52,107 nt of DNA from contig CALIZL010000100.1 in NCBI GenBank assembly GCA_938028745.1, positions 1 to 52,107 of the forward strand, read 5' to 3'. A program made the position numbers and the translations under genes. Positions 34,750-43,318 of the stretch are shown here, in pieces (the first letter of the stretch is position 1; every line of letters begins with the position of its first letter). The notes beneath the pieces were generated by a model. The model was not told where the DNA came from. It ran no database searches and was given only the letters and a program-made list of their open reading frames with translations. This DNA is from an uncultured Prevotella sp. (GTDB taxonomy: Bacteria; Bacteroidota; Bacteroidia; Bacteroidales; Bacteroidaceae).

Positions 34750-34790
34750 AGAAAGGGGAAACACCATTACGGCGTTTCCCCTTTCTCTAT
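34750..34790 (+). terminator. Terminator after the DUF4301 gene
   Basis: A 13-bp stem AGAAAGGGGAAAC (34750-34762) with GTTTCCCCTTTCT (34774-34786) precedes CTATTT. The T-run is imperfect. It may also serve the convergent DUF4293 gene. Confidence 0.8.
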
Positions 34791-34832
34791 TTGATAAGCC
34801 AATATTAACTCCTTGATAAGCGAATATTAACT
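34791..34832. repeat. Direct repeat pair, 22-base spacing
   Basis: TTGATAAGCCAATATTAACT (34791-34810) and TTGATAAGCGAATATTAACT (34813-34832) differ at one base. They lie just beyond the terminator and before the end of the DUF4293 gene. Confidence 0.7.
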
Positions 34833-34846
34833 TTTACTTAAAGGCT

Positions 34847-35302
34847 TTATCTTATCCTGTCTGCTGCCCTCACCAGTTTTTCATCGGCAAGCACACCCCT
34901 GCGTGCCATCCAATAAAGAATAATGGCAACGAACGGGAAACAAATGGCGATGTTGGCGTGGAAAGTATAGTCGCGAAATCCAACGTGCAACGCATAAAAG
35001 GCTGCAAGCGCGTACCAAACAATCAGAAGTAGTATGTTAACAACGCACAACTTGGCTTGGCGAGGCCTATTACGAAAGCCCACTATCGCCCAAACGCCGA
35101 TGGATGCCGTAAGAACTTGAATGGCGAAAAGCACGCTTGATGCCATACTTACGCCTCCTTCCGGTTGTTTAATCCAGAGGTTAAACAAGTCTGCATTCAG
35201 TCCCATGCCCTTTGGTTCGAAATATCCCAACGGTAAGCACAGGCAAGCAATGGTGAAGGCGATGGCCAACACCATGAATACGGTTTGCTTACGTTGCCAC
35301 AT
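34847..35302 (-). CDS. DUF4293 membrane protein
   Basis: From ATG 35302 the 151-residue protein starts MWQRKQTVFMVLAIAFTIA, the usual DUF4293 start, and has four predicted membrane helices (about 7-25, 50-70, 82-102, 113-132). Function is unknown. The start codon overlaps the rpoZ stop (TAATG), so translation is coupled. The order bamD-rpoZ-DUF4293 is common in Bacteroidetes. An upstream in-frame start at 35350 would run inside rpoZ and is rejected. Confidence 0.85.
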   Translation of the reverse strand: MWQRKQTVFMVLAIAFTIACLCLPLGYFEPKGMGLNADLFNLWIKQPEGGVSMASSVLFAIQVLTASIGVWAIVGFRNRPRQAKLCVVNILLLIVWYALAAFYALHVGFRDYTFHANIAICFPFVAIILYWMARRGVLADEKLVRAADRIR

Positions 35303-35637
35303 TAGTCTACCTGTTGTCCTTCTTTCGACGGGTCGCGCCAGTAAATGCAATCGTCAACAAACTCTTGTGTAGCCAACAATGTGGGCTTCGGCAGCTTTTC
35401 GTAGTAACGCGAAATCTCTATCTGCTCGCGGTTTTCGAATACCTCTTCCAGCGTGTCGTTATACGAGGCGAACTCTTGCAACTTCTTGTTCAAGTCTTGT
35501 TTAATCTCAACACTTATCTGGTTAGCCCGCTTGGCAATGATGGCAACGCTTTCGTAGATGTTGTTCGTTTCGTTGCACAAGTCCATAATGTCTCTTGTGA
35601 TGGTGTTTAGCGGAGCCTTCGACTTTTTGTAATCCAT
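35302..35637 (-). CDS. rpoZ: RNA polymerase omega subunit, Bacteroidetes type
   Basis: This 111-residue protein matches the Bacteroidetes RpoZ family (MDYKKSKAPLNTITRDIMDL, NIYESVAIIAKRANQI), which corresponds to omega/RPB6 and helps assemble RNA polymerase around the beta' subunit. The helix with AIIAKRANQI aligns with the conserved omega segment. It is 34 bases downstream of bamD and overlaps the next gene by one base. Confidence 0.88.
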   Translation of the reverse strand: MDYKKSKAPLNTITRDIMDLCNETNNIYESVAIIAKRANQISVEIKQDLNKKLQEFASYNDTLEEVFENREQIEISRYYEKLPKPTLLATQEFVDDCIYWRDPSKEGQQVD

Positions 35638-35671
35638 AAATTTAATGTTCCTATTCTGTTTAATTACTAAT

Positions 35672-36496
35672 TCAATTTTTCGTTATCTCCTTGCATTTGG
35701 CAATGTATTTCTCTGCCAACACGCGCTCTTTCGAGTCAGGATATTCGTTGATGAAACCGTAGCACTCGTCTTCGGCATCTTGAAAGCGTTCCAACTTCTT
35801 TGTTTCTACGCTTTGTTGTGCCAGTTCAAACTTGCTTTTCATCAGCAACACGGCAAAGTCTTCGCGCAGCCGGCTATAAGGATAATCCTTCAAAGCGTTT
35901 TGCGAAGTGATGATACAAGCCTCATAGTTGTTGCCGCCAAAGTTGCAATTGCCAAAGTAAGTGCCCAAGTCGTAATACAATTTGGCTGTGTACAATTCCT
36001 TTTCAACCAACTTGTCTTGCAGGTCGAAGAGTCTTTGCTGAGCCTGAGGCTTTAACTTCGAGTCGGGATACAGGTCTAAGAAAGTTTGGAAGTCGGTTAT
36101 GGCCTGGATAGTCCTCGATTGGTCCAAGCGAGGCTCGGGGGTGCTCATGAACAAGCTTTGCCCCACGTAGAACTGTGCCATCTCTGCGTAGCGTCCTTTG
36201 GGGTACGATTGGTAATACTTCTTGAAGTATTGAGCAGCCGTTTCGTAGTCTTTACTGTTATATTGGGCCATAGCCAGCATGTAAAGGCTTTCCTGTGCAT
36301 TCTCGGTACCTTTCTGTAGGGTTACAAGCTCTTGTAAAAGCGTTATGGCGCGCACGTACTTTCCTTTTGCGAAACATTCTTTTGCGTACTCGTACTTGTA
36401 TTGTACGTTGTCGCTTTTGTACACCTGATTGAATTCGTGTGCGCAACTAGAAAGCAGCAAAGCGGCCGTAGAAATGATGAGCAGTGGCTTCTTCAT
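35672..36496 (-). CDS. bamD: Outer membrane assembly lipoprotein BamD
   Basis: BamD is the essential TPR lipoprotein of the BAM complex, which inserts beta-barrel proteins into the outer membrane from the periplasmic side. From ATG 36496 the 274 residues start with a lipoprotein signal peptide (lipobox LLLSSC, Cys 18). TPR-like helical repeats follow, with AKECFAKGKYVRAI, AMAQYNSKDYETAAQYF and PYSRLREDFAVLLM. An in-frame extension to 36532 overlaps the promoter and is rejected. It is divergent from uvrB, and it heads the bamD-rpoZ-DUF4293 operon. Confidence 0.92.
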   Translation of the reverse strand: MKKPLLIISTAALLLSSCAHEFNQVYKSDNVQYKYEYAKECFAKGKYVRAITLLQELVTLQKGTENAQESLYMLAMAQYNSKDYETAAQYFKKYYQSYPKGRYAEMAQFYVGQSLFMSTPEPRLDQSRTIQAITDFQTFLDLYPDSKLKPQAQQRLFDLQDKLVEKELYTAKLYYDLGTYFGNCNFGGNNYEACIITSQNALKDYPYSRLREDFAVLLMKSKFELAQQSVETKKLERFQDAEDECYGFINEYPDSKERVLAEKYIAKCKEITKN

Positions 36497-36520
36497 TATT
36501 TTTGTTCTTGTTTTTGAACT

Positions 36521-36529
36521 GCAAAAATA
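36521..36529 (-). promoter_or_regulatory. bamD promoter -7 box
   Basis: Minus-strand TATTTTTGC (36529-36521) lies 25 bases before the bamD ATG. Its divergent partner is the uvrB promoter about 70 bases away. Confidence 0.6.
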
Positions 36530-36575
36530 CACATATTTCGCTTATTTACAAAGTATAAAAAGCTATTTTTAGCAA

Positions 36576-36603
36576 TTTGAGCGGATGTTTTTTTGTAATT
36601 TTG
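36576..36603 (+). promoter_or_regulatory. uvrB promoter, possibly leaderless
   Basis: The -7 box TAATTTTG (36596-36603) lies 5 bases before the uvrB ATG at 36609. TTTG at 36576-36579 is a possible -33 box with a short spacer of 16. Confidence 0.55.
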
Positions 36604-36608
36604 CACTT

Positions 36609-38642
36609 ATGGAATTTAAACTAACGTCGAAATATAAGCCGACAGGCGACCAACCGGAAGCCATCAGGCAGCTTACGGAAGGATTGGAAAGGGGTGACAA
36701 GGCGCAGGTTCTGCTAGGCGTTACGGGGTCGGGTAAGACGTTTACCATGGCCAATGTTATTGCCCAGCACAACGTGCCCACACTTGTTCTGAGCCATAAC
36801 AAAACCTTGGCGGCGCAGCTTTACGAGGAAATGAAGAGCTTCTTTCCCAACAATGCAGTTGAATATTACGTGTCGTACTACGACTATTATCAGCCCGAAG
36901 CCTATTTGCCCACCACAGACACCTACATCGAGAAAGACTTGGCCATCAACGACGAGATTGACAAGCTGCGTTTGCGTGCGGTGTCGGCTTTGCTTTCGGG
37001 GCGTAAAGATGTGGTAGTGGTGTCGTCCGTGTCGTGCATTTATGGTATGGGAGGGCCTACGGCCATGGAAAGCGGAATTATTTCGCTGTCAAAGGGGCAA
37101 CGTATCGACCGCAACGAGTTTCTTCGTAAGCTGGTAGACTCGCTCTATGTTCGTAACGACATCGACCTGCAACGCGGAAACTTTCGTGTGAAAGGCGATA
37201 CCGTAGACGTGGCTATGGCTTATAGCGACAACCTTTTGCGCATCACATGGTGGGATGATGAGATAGACAGCATTGAAGAAGTGGACAGCTTAACTTATCA
37301 CCGCATTGATAGTTTTAACGATTACAAGATATATCCCGCCAACCTTTTCGTCACCACGAAAGACCAAACGGAGCATGCCATACGCTGTATTCAAGACGAT
37401 TTGGTTAAGCAAATTGATTTCTTTAACGAACTTGGCGACGGCATTAAGGCCCAGCGTATTAAGGAAAGGGTGGAGTATGACATGGAGATGATGAAAGAGT
37501 TGGGCCACTGTTCGGGCATCGAGAACTATTCGCGTTATTTCGATGGCCGCCAACCTGGTCAACGTCCGTATTGCTTACTCGACTTTTTCCCAAAAGATTA
37601 TCTGATGATTATCGACGAAAGTCATGTTAGCGTTCCTCAGCTTGGCGGCATGTACGGGGGCGATAGGGCGCGAAAGCAGAACCTTGTTGAGTTTGGTTTC
37701 CGCTTGCCCGCTGCTTTCGACAACCGCCCGCTTAGGTTCGAAGAGTTCCACAGCCTTATCAATCAAGTGATATATGTGTCGGCAACGCCTGCCGACTACG
37801 AGCTTGGAGAGGCCGAAGGGGTGGTGGTTGAACAGCTGATTAGACCAACGGGACTGCTCGACCCTGAGATAGTTGTGCGTCCGAGCGAGAACCAAATAGA
37901 CGATCTTTTGGCTGAAATATTGGAACGAAGCGACAAGAACGAGCGTGTTTTGGTGACAACGCTTACCAAACGAATGGCCGAAGAACTGACGGAATATTTG
38001 TTGGATCATGGCGTAAAGACCAATTACATACACAGCGATGTGGCTACGCTGGACCGTGTGCGTATCATGAACGCACTTCGTGCAGGCGAATACGATGTGC
38101 TTGTGGGCGTAAACCTTTTGCGCGAGGGACTAGACTTGCCCGAAGTTTCGCTTGTTGCCATTCTAGATGCCGACAAGGAAGGTTTCTTGCGCAGTCATCG
38201 TTCGCTGACACAGACTGCTGGACGTGCTGCCCGAAACGTTAACGGAAAGGTGATTATGTATGCCGACACCATTACGCAAAGCATGCAACGTACCATTGAC
38301 GAAACGGCTAGACGGCGTACCATACAGATGCAATACAACGCAGAGCACCACATCACACCGCAACAGATTGTGAAAGACATCAAGGGGGCGTTAACAGGTA
38401 ACACCACAACTGTGGAAACTGCGAAGGGTTACCGTTCGCAAACGAGTGGATATGTGGAACCCGATGCTGTTGCCTTTGCTGCCGACCCCATTGTAGAACG
38501 GATGACGCGCCAACAGTTGGAAAAGAGTATCGCCAACACAACGGCTTTGATGAAACAGGCGGCCAAAGAACTCGACTTTATTCAGGCTGCTCAGTATCGA
38601 GATGAAATTGCGCGCTTGCAAGAACAATTGGAGTTGAAGTGA
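36609..38642 (+). CDS. uvrB: Excinuclease ABC subunit B
   Basis: UvrB is the damage-verifying helicase-like subunit of nucleotide excision repair; it receives DNA from UvrA and recruits UvrC. From ATG 36609 the 677 residues show Walker A GVTGSGKTFTMAN (about 36-48), the beta-hairpin region YYDYYQPEAYLP (about 93-104), the helicase motif IIDESHVSVPQ, motif VI QTAGRAARN, and a C-terminal UVR motif (about 640-675, KELDFIQAAQYRDEIARLQ). Length is normal. An earlier in-frame ATG at 36585 overlaps the promoter. No terminator is evident; repeat copy C begins right after the stop. Confidence 0.98.
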   Translation: MEFKLTSKYKPTGDQPEAIRQLTEGLERGDKAQVLLGVTGSGKTFTMANVIAQHNVPTLVLSHNKTLAAQLYEEMKSFFPNNAVEYYVSYYDYYQPEAYLPTTDTYIEKDLAINDEIDKLRLRAVSALLSGRKDVVVVSSVSCIYGMGGPTAMESGIISLSKGQRIDRNEFLRKLVDSLYVRNDIDLQRGNFRVKGDTVDVAMAYSDNLLRITWWDDEIDSIEEVDSLTYHRIDSFNDYKIYPANLFVTTKDQTEHAIRCIQDDLVKQIDFFNELGDGIKAQRIKERVEYDMEMMKELGHCSGIENYSRYFDGRQPGQRPYCLLDFFPKDYLMIIDESHVSVPQLGGMYGGDRARKQNLVEFGFRLPAAFDNRPLRFEEFHSLINQVIYVSATPADYELGEAEGVVVEQLIRPTGLLDPEIVVRPSENQIDDLLAEILERSDKNERVLVTTLTKRMAEELTEYLLDHGVKTNYIHSDVATLDRVRIMNALRAGEYDVLVGVNLLREGLDLPEVSLVAILDADKEGFLRSHRSLTQTAGRAARNVNGKVIMYADTITQSMQRTIDETARRRTIQMQYNAEHHITPQQIVKDIKGALTGNTTTVETAKGYRSQTSGYVEPDAVAFAADPIVERMTRQQLEKSIANTTALMKQAAKELDFIQAAQYRDEIARLQEQLELK

Positions 38643-38679
38643 TTTTAGGTTGTGAGGTTTTGAGTTTATAAGTTTGTGA

Positions 38680-38865
38680 GTTTTTAAGTTTATAAGTTTC
38701 TGAGTTTATAAGTTTTTGAGTTCATGAGTTTTTGAGTTCATGAGTTTTTGAAGTTCATGAGTTTTTGAGTTCATGAGTTTTTGAAGTTCATGAGTTTTTG
38801 AAGTTCATGAGTTTTTGAAGTTCATGAGTTTTTGAGTTCATGAGTTTTTGAAGTTCATGAGTTAG
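38680..38865. repeat. 16/17-bp tandem repeat after uvrB
   Basis: Units TGAGTTTTTGAAGTTCA (17 bp) and TGAGTTTTTGAGTTCA (16 bp) alternate about nine times. The variable unit length and near-identity suggest recent slippage. Confidence 0.9.
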
Positions 38866-38940
38866 GCCCTGCAACCGCTTGCGCTGGCGGTTGTAAGTGT
38901 ACGTGTTTTCCGTGCCGTTGCCCATATGCGTGCATACGAC
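38866..38940 (-). pseudogene. Rhs/YD-repeat gene remnant in copy C
   Basis: The minus strand reads HMGNGTENTYTYNRQRKRLQ followed by G, aligned codon by codon with the remnant in copy A (VGNGTENSYAYDHQRERLQG). In 19 compared codons the differences fall at four third positions, four first and one second, which fits a formerly coding sequence. It is cut off by the tandem tract at 38865. Confidence 0.45.
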
Positions 38941-40055
38941 AGAATTGTTGTTTTGTCTAGTTTTTAGTAAGAATTTTAACATTATGAGTGCCCTTTCTGC
39001 CCACCAATCGCCAACCTTGTCGCAAATAATCGATTCTCGCGGAGGTTTGTTTTGGTGCAAAAAGGGGTGAGTTGTAAATGCAAGTAAAATGAATGCACAT
39101 TGCATAAAATCGCAATTCGTACCCGTTTTGGGGCTGTTTGTCGCTAAATTCAACGCATTTTGGTGCTAAACGCGATGTGTTTTGGTGCAAAATGCGGTCT
39201 ATTTTGGTGCAAAACGCAAGGCATTTTGGTGCAAAACGCGTTGCATTTTGGTGCTAAATGCAAGGCAAAATGATGCTAAATGCGAGACGAAAAGCATAAA
39301 TATACACCGCAAAGGTATAGACAAAACCCTTTTGAACCATGAAATACATGGCGCAAAGTGGGCAAAAAACACTTAAAAAAGTGCGTTTTTGGTAGCTAAA
39401 TGCTGAAAAACGGGCTTGAAAAATAGCGAGCTGGCAACCAATCTAGAAAGGCTAAATGGTGCAAAATGCAGGTTGTTTTCTTAAAAACAGACAAATTTAA
39501 AGACGTGAGAGGTTAGAAATAGTAGCTGTTTACCTACTTTATAGCCAATATTCTTGCTAGAACGAAGTGAAAATTAGAGTGGTGTTGTAAAATAAAAATA
39601 ACTATTTTAAGACTTTGAACTGGTGGGTTTGTAAGTTGATAAGCTTGTGGAATTATGATTTTGTGAGCTGATGAGTTGATGGTTTGGCGGGGTTGAGAGT
39701 TTGTGAGTTGACGTGTTTGTAAGTTGATGAGTTGATGTTTTCCGTGGTTGTTGGGCTTTCGCGAGTTTGTGAGTTGATGAGTTTGTGAGTTGATGAGTTG
39801 CTGCATTCGGGAGTTGTTGGGCTTTCGCGAGTTTGTAAGCCAGTGAATTGTTTTGTCCTGCACTTCGTATATGAGAGTTATTTTTATTTTGTGTTGGCAT
39901 CCCAAAGATAACAAGCACCTCACAACTTGTAGAGATACTAAAAGTCTGGACGACTTTATGCTGTATTGAACTAAAACAAGCCGTTGAAAAATGGTTGAAA
40001 GATGGTTCTAACAAATCGGTTTGGTTTACATGCTTAGCAGTGAAAGGGAAGTTTA

Positions 40056-40250
40056 AGGCATGTTCTAAAAAATCCCCGCAAAGGTTCAATTGATGTTCCT
40101 TGTATAGCTCTTCATTCCTTTTTGCTTTTATCTGGCATCTTTTGCTTTCTCTTTCAGTAGTTATAGTTCACTATGCTCCTTCAAGAAGCAAGCAAAACCT
40201 GCTCAGCTAAAAGCTAAAAATACAGCAAAGGTAATTTTTAGAACTTGCCT
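40056..40250 (-). mobile_element. MITE-like element, copy 2
   Basis: A 195-bp inverted copy of 9267-9462 with terminal inverted repeats AGGCATGTTCTAAAAA and TTTTTAGAACTTGCCT (15 of 16 pair). Its right end forms the last base of the stop codon of the neighbouring esterase gene. Confidence 0.75.
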
Positions 40251-40936
40251 CAAATTGTTTTGGGCCAATTGGTCTCTAACTGGTTGATGCACCAAGCAAA
40301 GGCCTTGGCTGTGCGCACATCCGTTTCGGCGAAGTGGTTTCCTTCGTTCCATTCAAACGTTGTTTTCTTGTTTTCAAGTAGGCGCAGAAGGCTCTCCATG
40401 TCTTCGCCCACATGGGCTAACAGCTGATTTTTGGCCTTGGTTTCCTTATTTCCTAAGCTTAGATAAATGGTGTCGGCATGAAAATGGCATGTCGATACGT
40501 ATGTAGTCCAGTTGGGAAACCAAACCGAAGGCGAGGCCGCGGCACAGGCTTTGAAATGCTTTGTTTGGGTAACGGCCCAAAGGGCAAACAGACCTGCGAG
40601 CGAATAACCGCCGATGATGAACTGCATTTCGGTGGGTTTCGCCAATACATTGTTTGTAAGGTGGGGGATAAAGGTGTTGACAACGAAATTTAATGTGTTG
40701 GTAGCACCGTCGCCAAAATGATTTTTGCCGAACACAGCAGGAGCTTTCCACGGGCTAAGGTCGTGAAACCAATCGTCTACAAGAAAGGCGGCGAGCATCA
40801 CCTTCTTATCGTTGCAGCGTTGGCGAATGGCGTCGAACTCTTTTTCGAGCAGCTGTTCGTCGTGCTCGTCAACGGCTTGTATCAAGCAATAGTCGGCATC
40901 CTTGTCGCCCAAAATGCGGTAGTTTTGTTGTTTCAT
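40250..40936 (-). CDS. Alpha/beta-hydrolase, putative esterase
   Basis: The 228-residue protein carries the nucleophile elbow GGYSLAG (about 109-115), a probable catalytic Asp or Glu region after the LSLGNKETKAK segment, and a late His in WNEGNHFAETD (about 205). This is the pattern of the putative-esterase (Fes/IroE/esterase D-like) family. There is no signal peptide, so it is likely cytoplasmic. The substrate is unknown. The C-terminus ends ETNWPKTI; the stop codon's last base belongs to the abutting MITE, so the original end may have been altered by insertion. trmN6 is 17 bases upstream and probably co-transcribed. Confidence 0.8.
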   Translation of the reverse strand: MKQQNYRILGDKDADYCLIQAVDEHDEQLLEKEFDAIRQRCNDKKVMLAAFLVDDWFHDLSPWKAPAVFGKNHFGDGATNTLNFVVNTFIPHLTNNVLAKPTEMQFIIGGYSLAGLFALWAVTQTKHFKACAAASPSVWFPNWTTYVSTCHFHADTIYLSLGNKETKAKNQLLAHVGEDMESLLRLLENKKTTFEWNEGNHFAETDVRTAKAFAWCINQLETNWPKTI

Positions 40937-40953
40937 TGTGTACGGGTGGACAA

Positions 40954-41664
40954 TTACTTTAAGTAGAAGTCGCCTGTAAGTTGCAAATACCAGGCCGTGT
41001 ATTGCCCAAGGGCATCTCTTATTGTGGCCTCTTCTTCTTCCGCGAAGTGGGCGGGACGTTGTTTGGAAAAGGCCACTAAGCAGCGTTTGGCAGGCTTGGT
41101 TTCCACGGTTTTCACCTTAACTAGGCGGTAGACGAATAGGCCTTTGATGCAAGCCTCGGCCAAAAAGTTGTCCATCTGTTCGGTGGGAATAACCGCACTG
41201 AAACAGCCATCGGGAGCGAGGAGCAGGCTAACGCACTGGAAAAGTTCGGTAAAAGTAAGGCTCTCGGTATGTCGGGCCAGCGTGCGTTCGTGGCTTTTGC
41301 TTTTTAACGAGTGATAGAAGGGCGGGTTAGATACGATTGAACTAAAACGCCCATGCAGGTCTGGTTGGTGCGAAAAACGCTGTATTGGTGCGTTGTTTAT
41401 CGTTACTTGATGGGCAAACGGCGAGCCAGCTACGTTTTCTTGTGCTTGCAGGGCGGCTTGTTCGTCAAGTTCAACCCCCGTAATTTCAGCATCGGGGTAT
41501 CGTTGTGCAAGCATCAGCGCAATGAGTCCTGTTCCTGTGCCAATGTCGAGAATGTGTTTTCCGCCTTCTGCCCATGCTCCCAGCAGCACACCATCGGTGC
41601 CTACCTTCATTCCACAGCGGTCTTGGTGTATCGTGAATTGCTTGAACTGGAAGAAATCGGGCAT
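40954..41664 (-). CDS. trmN6: tRNA1(Val) (adenine(37)-N6)-methyltransferase
   Basis: The enzyme methylates N6 of A37 in tRNA1-Val using S-adenosylmethionine. The 236 residues start MPDFFQFKQFTIHQDRCGMK and include the cofactor motif ILDIGTGTGLIALMLAQR (about 38-55) and the adenine N6-methyltransferase motif NPPFYHS (about 112-118). The family is the YfiC/TrmN6 type, and length is normal. The downstream esterase is likely in the same transcript; the LuxR-type gene upstream ends 65 bases away. Confidence 0.9.
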   Translation of the reverse strand: MPDFFQFKQFTIHQDRCGMKVGTDGVLLGAWAEGGKHILDIGTGTGLIALMLAQRYPDAEITGVELDEQAALQAQENVAGSPFAHQVTINNAPIQRFSHQPDLHGRFSSIVSNPPFYHSLKSKSHERTLARHTESLTFTELFQCVSLLLAPDGCFSAVIPTEQMDNFLAEACIKGLFVYRLVKVKTVETKPAKRCLVAFSKQRPAHFAEEEEATIRDALGQYTAWYLQLTGDFYLK

Positions 41665-41729
41665 GGTTTACACGTTGTTATACTTAATGCGATGGGATTG
41701 AAGGGGGAAAGCCTAGGAAGTGGTCGACA

Positions 41730-42350
41730 TCAGATTTTGCTGATGTCTACATAGCCGTGCATCACGGCGTAGATGGTAAGTGCCGATACGCTTTTCATGC
41801 CTAGCTTGTCCATGATGTTCTTGCGATGTGTGATAACCGTTGTTAGGCCGATGTTCAAGCGGTCGGCAATTTCCTTGTTGATAAGCCCCTGCACAATGAG
41901 CGAAAGCACTTCTATCTCGCGGTCGGATAGTATTTTCATCTGTAAGGCATGGGGTAGGGGCGGCAAATTGCGGCCATGAGCGTGGGCGTATTGCTCCAAT
42001 TGTAAGATGGAACGCACCAGTTGTTCTTCGGGAACGTTGATGCAAAGGCTGTTAAAACCCGCCATCTGGCTGTTTGGTTCGGTAGAAGCAGTAAGCACAA
42101 TGGTCTTGTTTTTGTGTTCAAGGAAGAACGTTCGGTTTTCAATCACAACGCTAGTGGCCACGAAATAGTGGAAAAACACTTCGGGATTGGCACTTTTCAG
42201 TTCGGCAAATGTGTTGAAAGTGTCTACCTGCATGATGGGCAACACGTTTTGTAATATCTGTTTCAGTCCCAAAATGGCCAGCGTGTTTGGGTCGACGATG
42301 GCAATGCGTGGACGTTCTTTGAGCATGTGCTCAGGCTTGTTGTGCATCAT
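41730..42350 (-). CDS. LuxR-type regulator with a divergent receiver-like domain
   Basis: From ATG 42350 (or 42347) the 206-residue protein has an N-terminal domain that starts like a response-regulator receiver (RPRIAIVDPNTLAILGLKQI), but the region where the phosphorylated Asp is expected (ATSVVIENRTFF) has no Asp. A C-terminal LuxR/NarL helix-turn-helix (about 140-206) follows, with LSDREIEVLSLIVQG and NKEIADRLNIGLTTVITHR. It starts 11 bases after the hemerythrin-LuxR gene, and its DNA-binding end is very similar to that protein's, which suggests gene duplication and shared or competing targets. Longer in-frame versions overlap the neighbour and are rejected. Confidence 0.8.
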   Translation of the reverse strand: MMHNKPEHMLKERPRIAIVDPNTLAILGLKQILQNVLPIMQVDTFNTFAELKSANPEVFFHYFVATSVVIENRTFFLEHKNKTIVLTASTEPNSQMAGFNSLCINVPEEQLVRSILQLEQYAHAHGRNLPPLPHALQMKILSDREIEVLSLIVQGLINKEIADRLNIGLTTVITHRKNIMDKLGMKSVSALTIYAVMHGYVDISKI

Positions 42351-42361
42351 TTGCGGGCGTT

Positions 42362-43318
42362 TTAGAGGTTTACGGCGGAAATGTCTACCAGGTTGTTCAC
42401 AATGGCGTAGATGGTTAGCCCAGCTGGCGAGTGTATTTGCAGCTTGCGCGCAATGTTTCGCCGGTGGGTTATCACCGTGTTGATGGAAATGCAAAGGTGG
42501 TCGGCAATTTCCTTGTTGGTCATTCCCTGCACTAGGCTGATAATTACTTCTTTTTCGCGTTCGCTTAGGTTGTCGGCGTTGTCGTTGGTTTGGTTAATCA
42601 TGTTCGAAATCTTCACCGACACGTCGTTTTGTTTCGACTTAGCCTCTAAGCGGCGTATGGCAGGCACAAATATCTCGTCTTCTACCTGTCCGTGGTGCAA
42701 CAGCCATTCCTCGTTGTTGTAGATGTCGTATAGAACGGCAGTTAATTGGTTGTTGCGAAGGCCGTCGGAAGGCAGGTACTTGATGATGATGTTCTTCAAT
42801 TCGCGCAGTTTCACGTCCGTTTGGCCGTGGTGTTTGGAGAAGGTTTCGATGTCGTAGTTGTTCTGCGCCTTGTTGTTGAGCAGCGAGTTTACGTATGGAA
42901 ACACCATTTTCTCTTCATACTGCATGTGCGAACGTATGCTGTGCGCATACTCATCGTACAGTTTAAGTATGAGCCGAGCTAGGTTATCTTTCTCGTCCAG
43001 TGCCGCAACGAGTGCCTTGCGCATGAAGGGGAGTTGGAAATCGAGGAAGTATTCGTGGCTTGCCTTTAAGTATTTGATAAGCGTGGGTATAGAAAGCTTA
43101 TCGGCATCATCGTAATCGCGATAGCCGTTTATGGCGAAATTCACCACAGCCAAGAAGGTATAGGTGTCTACGCTTTGGCTCTCGCACACGTCGCGCACCG
43201 TCTTATCGCCGAAACCCAAGCTAATGCCGAAGGCGCTAAGCGTCTGCAAGATGCTGTAATTGTCTTTGATAAGCAATATCATCTTATCGTCGGGTTCGTA
43301 CATCTTATGATTCTTCAT
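42362..43318 (-). CDS. Hemerythrin-domain LuxR-type transcriptional regulator
   Basis: The 318-residue protein joins three parts: an N-terminal segment resembling the ScdA/RIC N-domain without its Cys pair (about 10-60), a hemerythrin-like four-helix domain (about 80-225) and a C-terminal LuxR helix-turn-helix (about 250-315; LSEREKEVIISLVQG, NKEIADHLCISINTVITHR). Candidate di-iron ligands are visible in the hemerythrin pattern: His 88, His 131 with Glu 135 (HMQYEE), His 163/164 (KHHGQ) and His 209 with Glu 213 (HHGQVEDE). RIC/hemerythrin proteins bind di-iron centres and respond to O2, NO or oxidative damage. The architecture therefore suggests a one-component redox or gas sensor that binds DNA. 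The immediate upstream DNA carries palindromes (43461-43497) that could be its operator. Confidence 0.85.
   Translation of the reverse strand: MKNHKMYEPDDKMILLIKDNYSILQTLSAFGISLGFGDKTVRDVCESQSVDTYTFLAVVNFAINGYRDYDDADKLSIPTLIKYLKASHEYFLDFQLPFMRKALVAALDEKDNLARLILKLYDEYAHSIRSHMQYEEKMVFPYVNSLLNNKAQNNYDIETFSKHHGQTDVKLRELKNIIIKYLPSDGLRNNQLTAVLYDIYNNEEWLLHHGQVEDEIFVPAIRRLEAKSKQNDVSVKISNMINQTNDNADNLSEREKEVIISLVQGMTNKEIADHLCISINTVITHRRNIARKLQIHSPAGLTIYAIVNNLVDISAVNL

Larger units (their letters stand above)
38645..39960 (-). repeat. Large dispersed repeat, copy C (inverted)
   Basis: Inverted relative to copy A, it contains (minus-strand order) GGGATGCCAACACAA (about 39903), the AACTCACAAACTC tract (about 39860-39610), the core (39610-38945) with the 22-bp array (about 39290-39145), the Rhs-like remnant (38940-38866), and then a second tract of 16/17-bp units up to 38645. 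It starts immediately after uvrB. It shares with copy A both the outer strip and the Rhs-like end. Confidence 0.85.
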
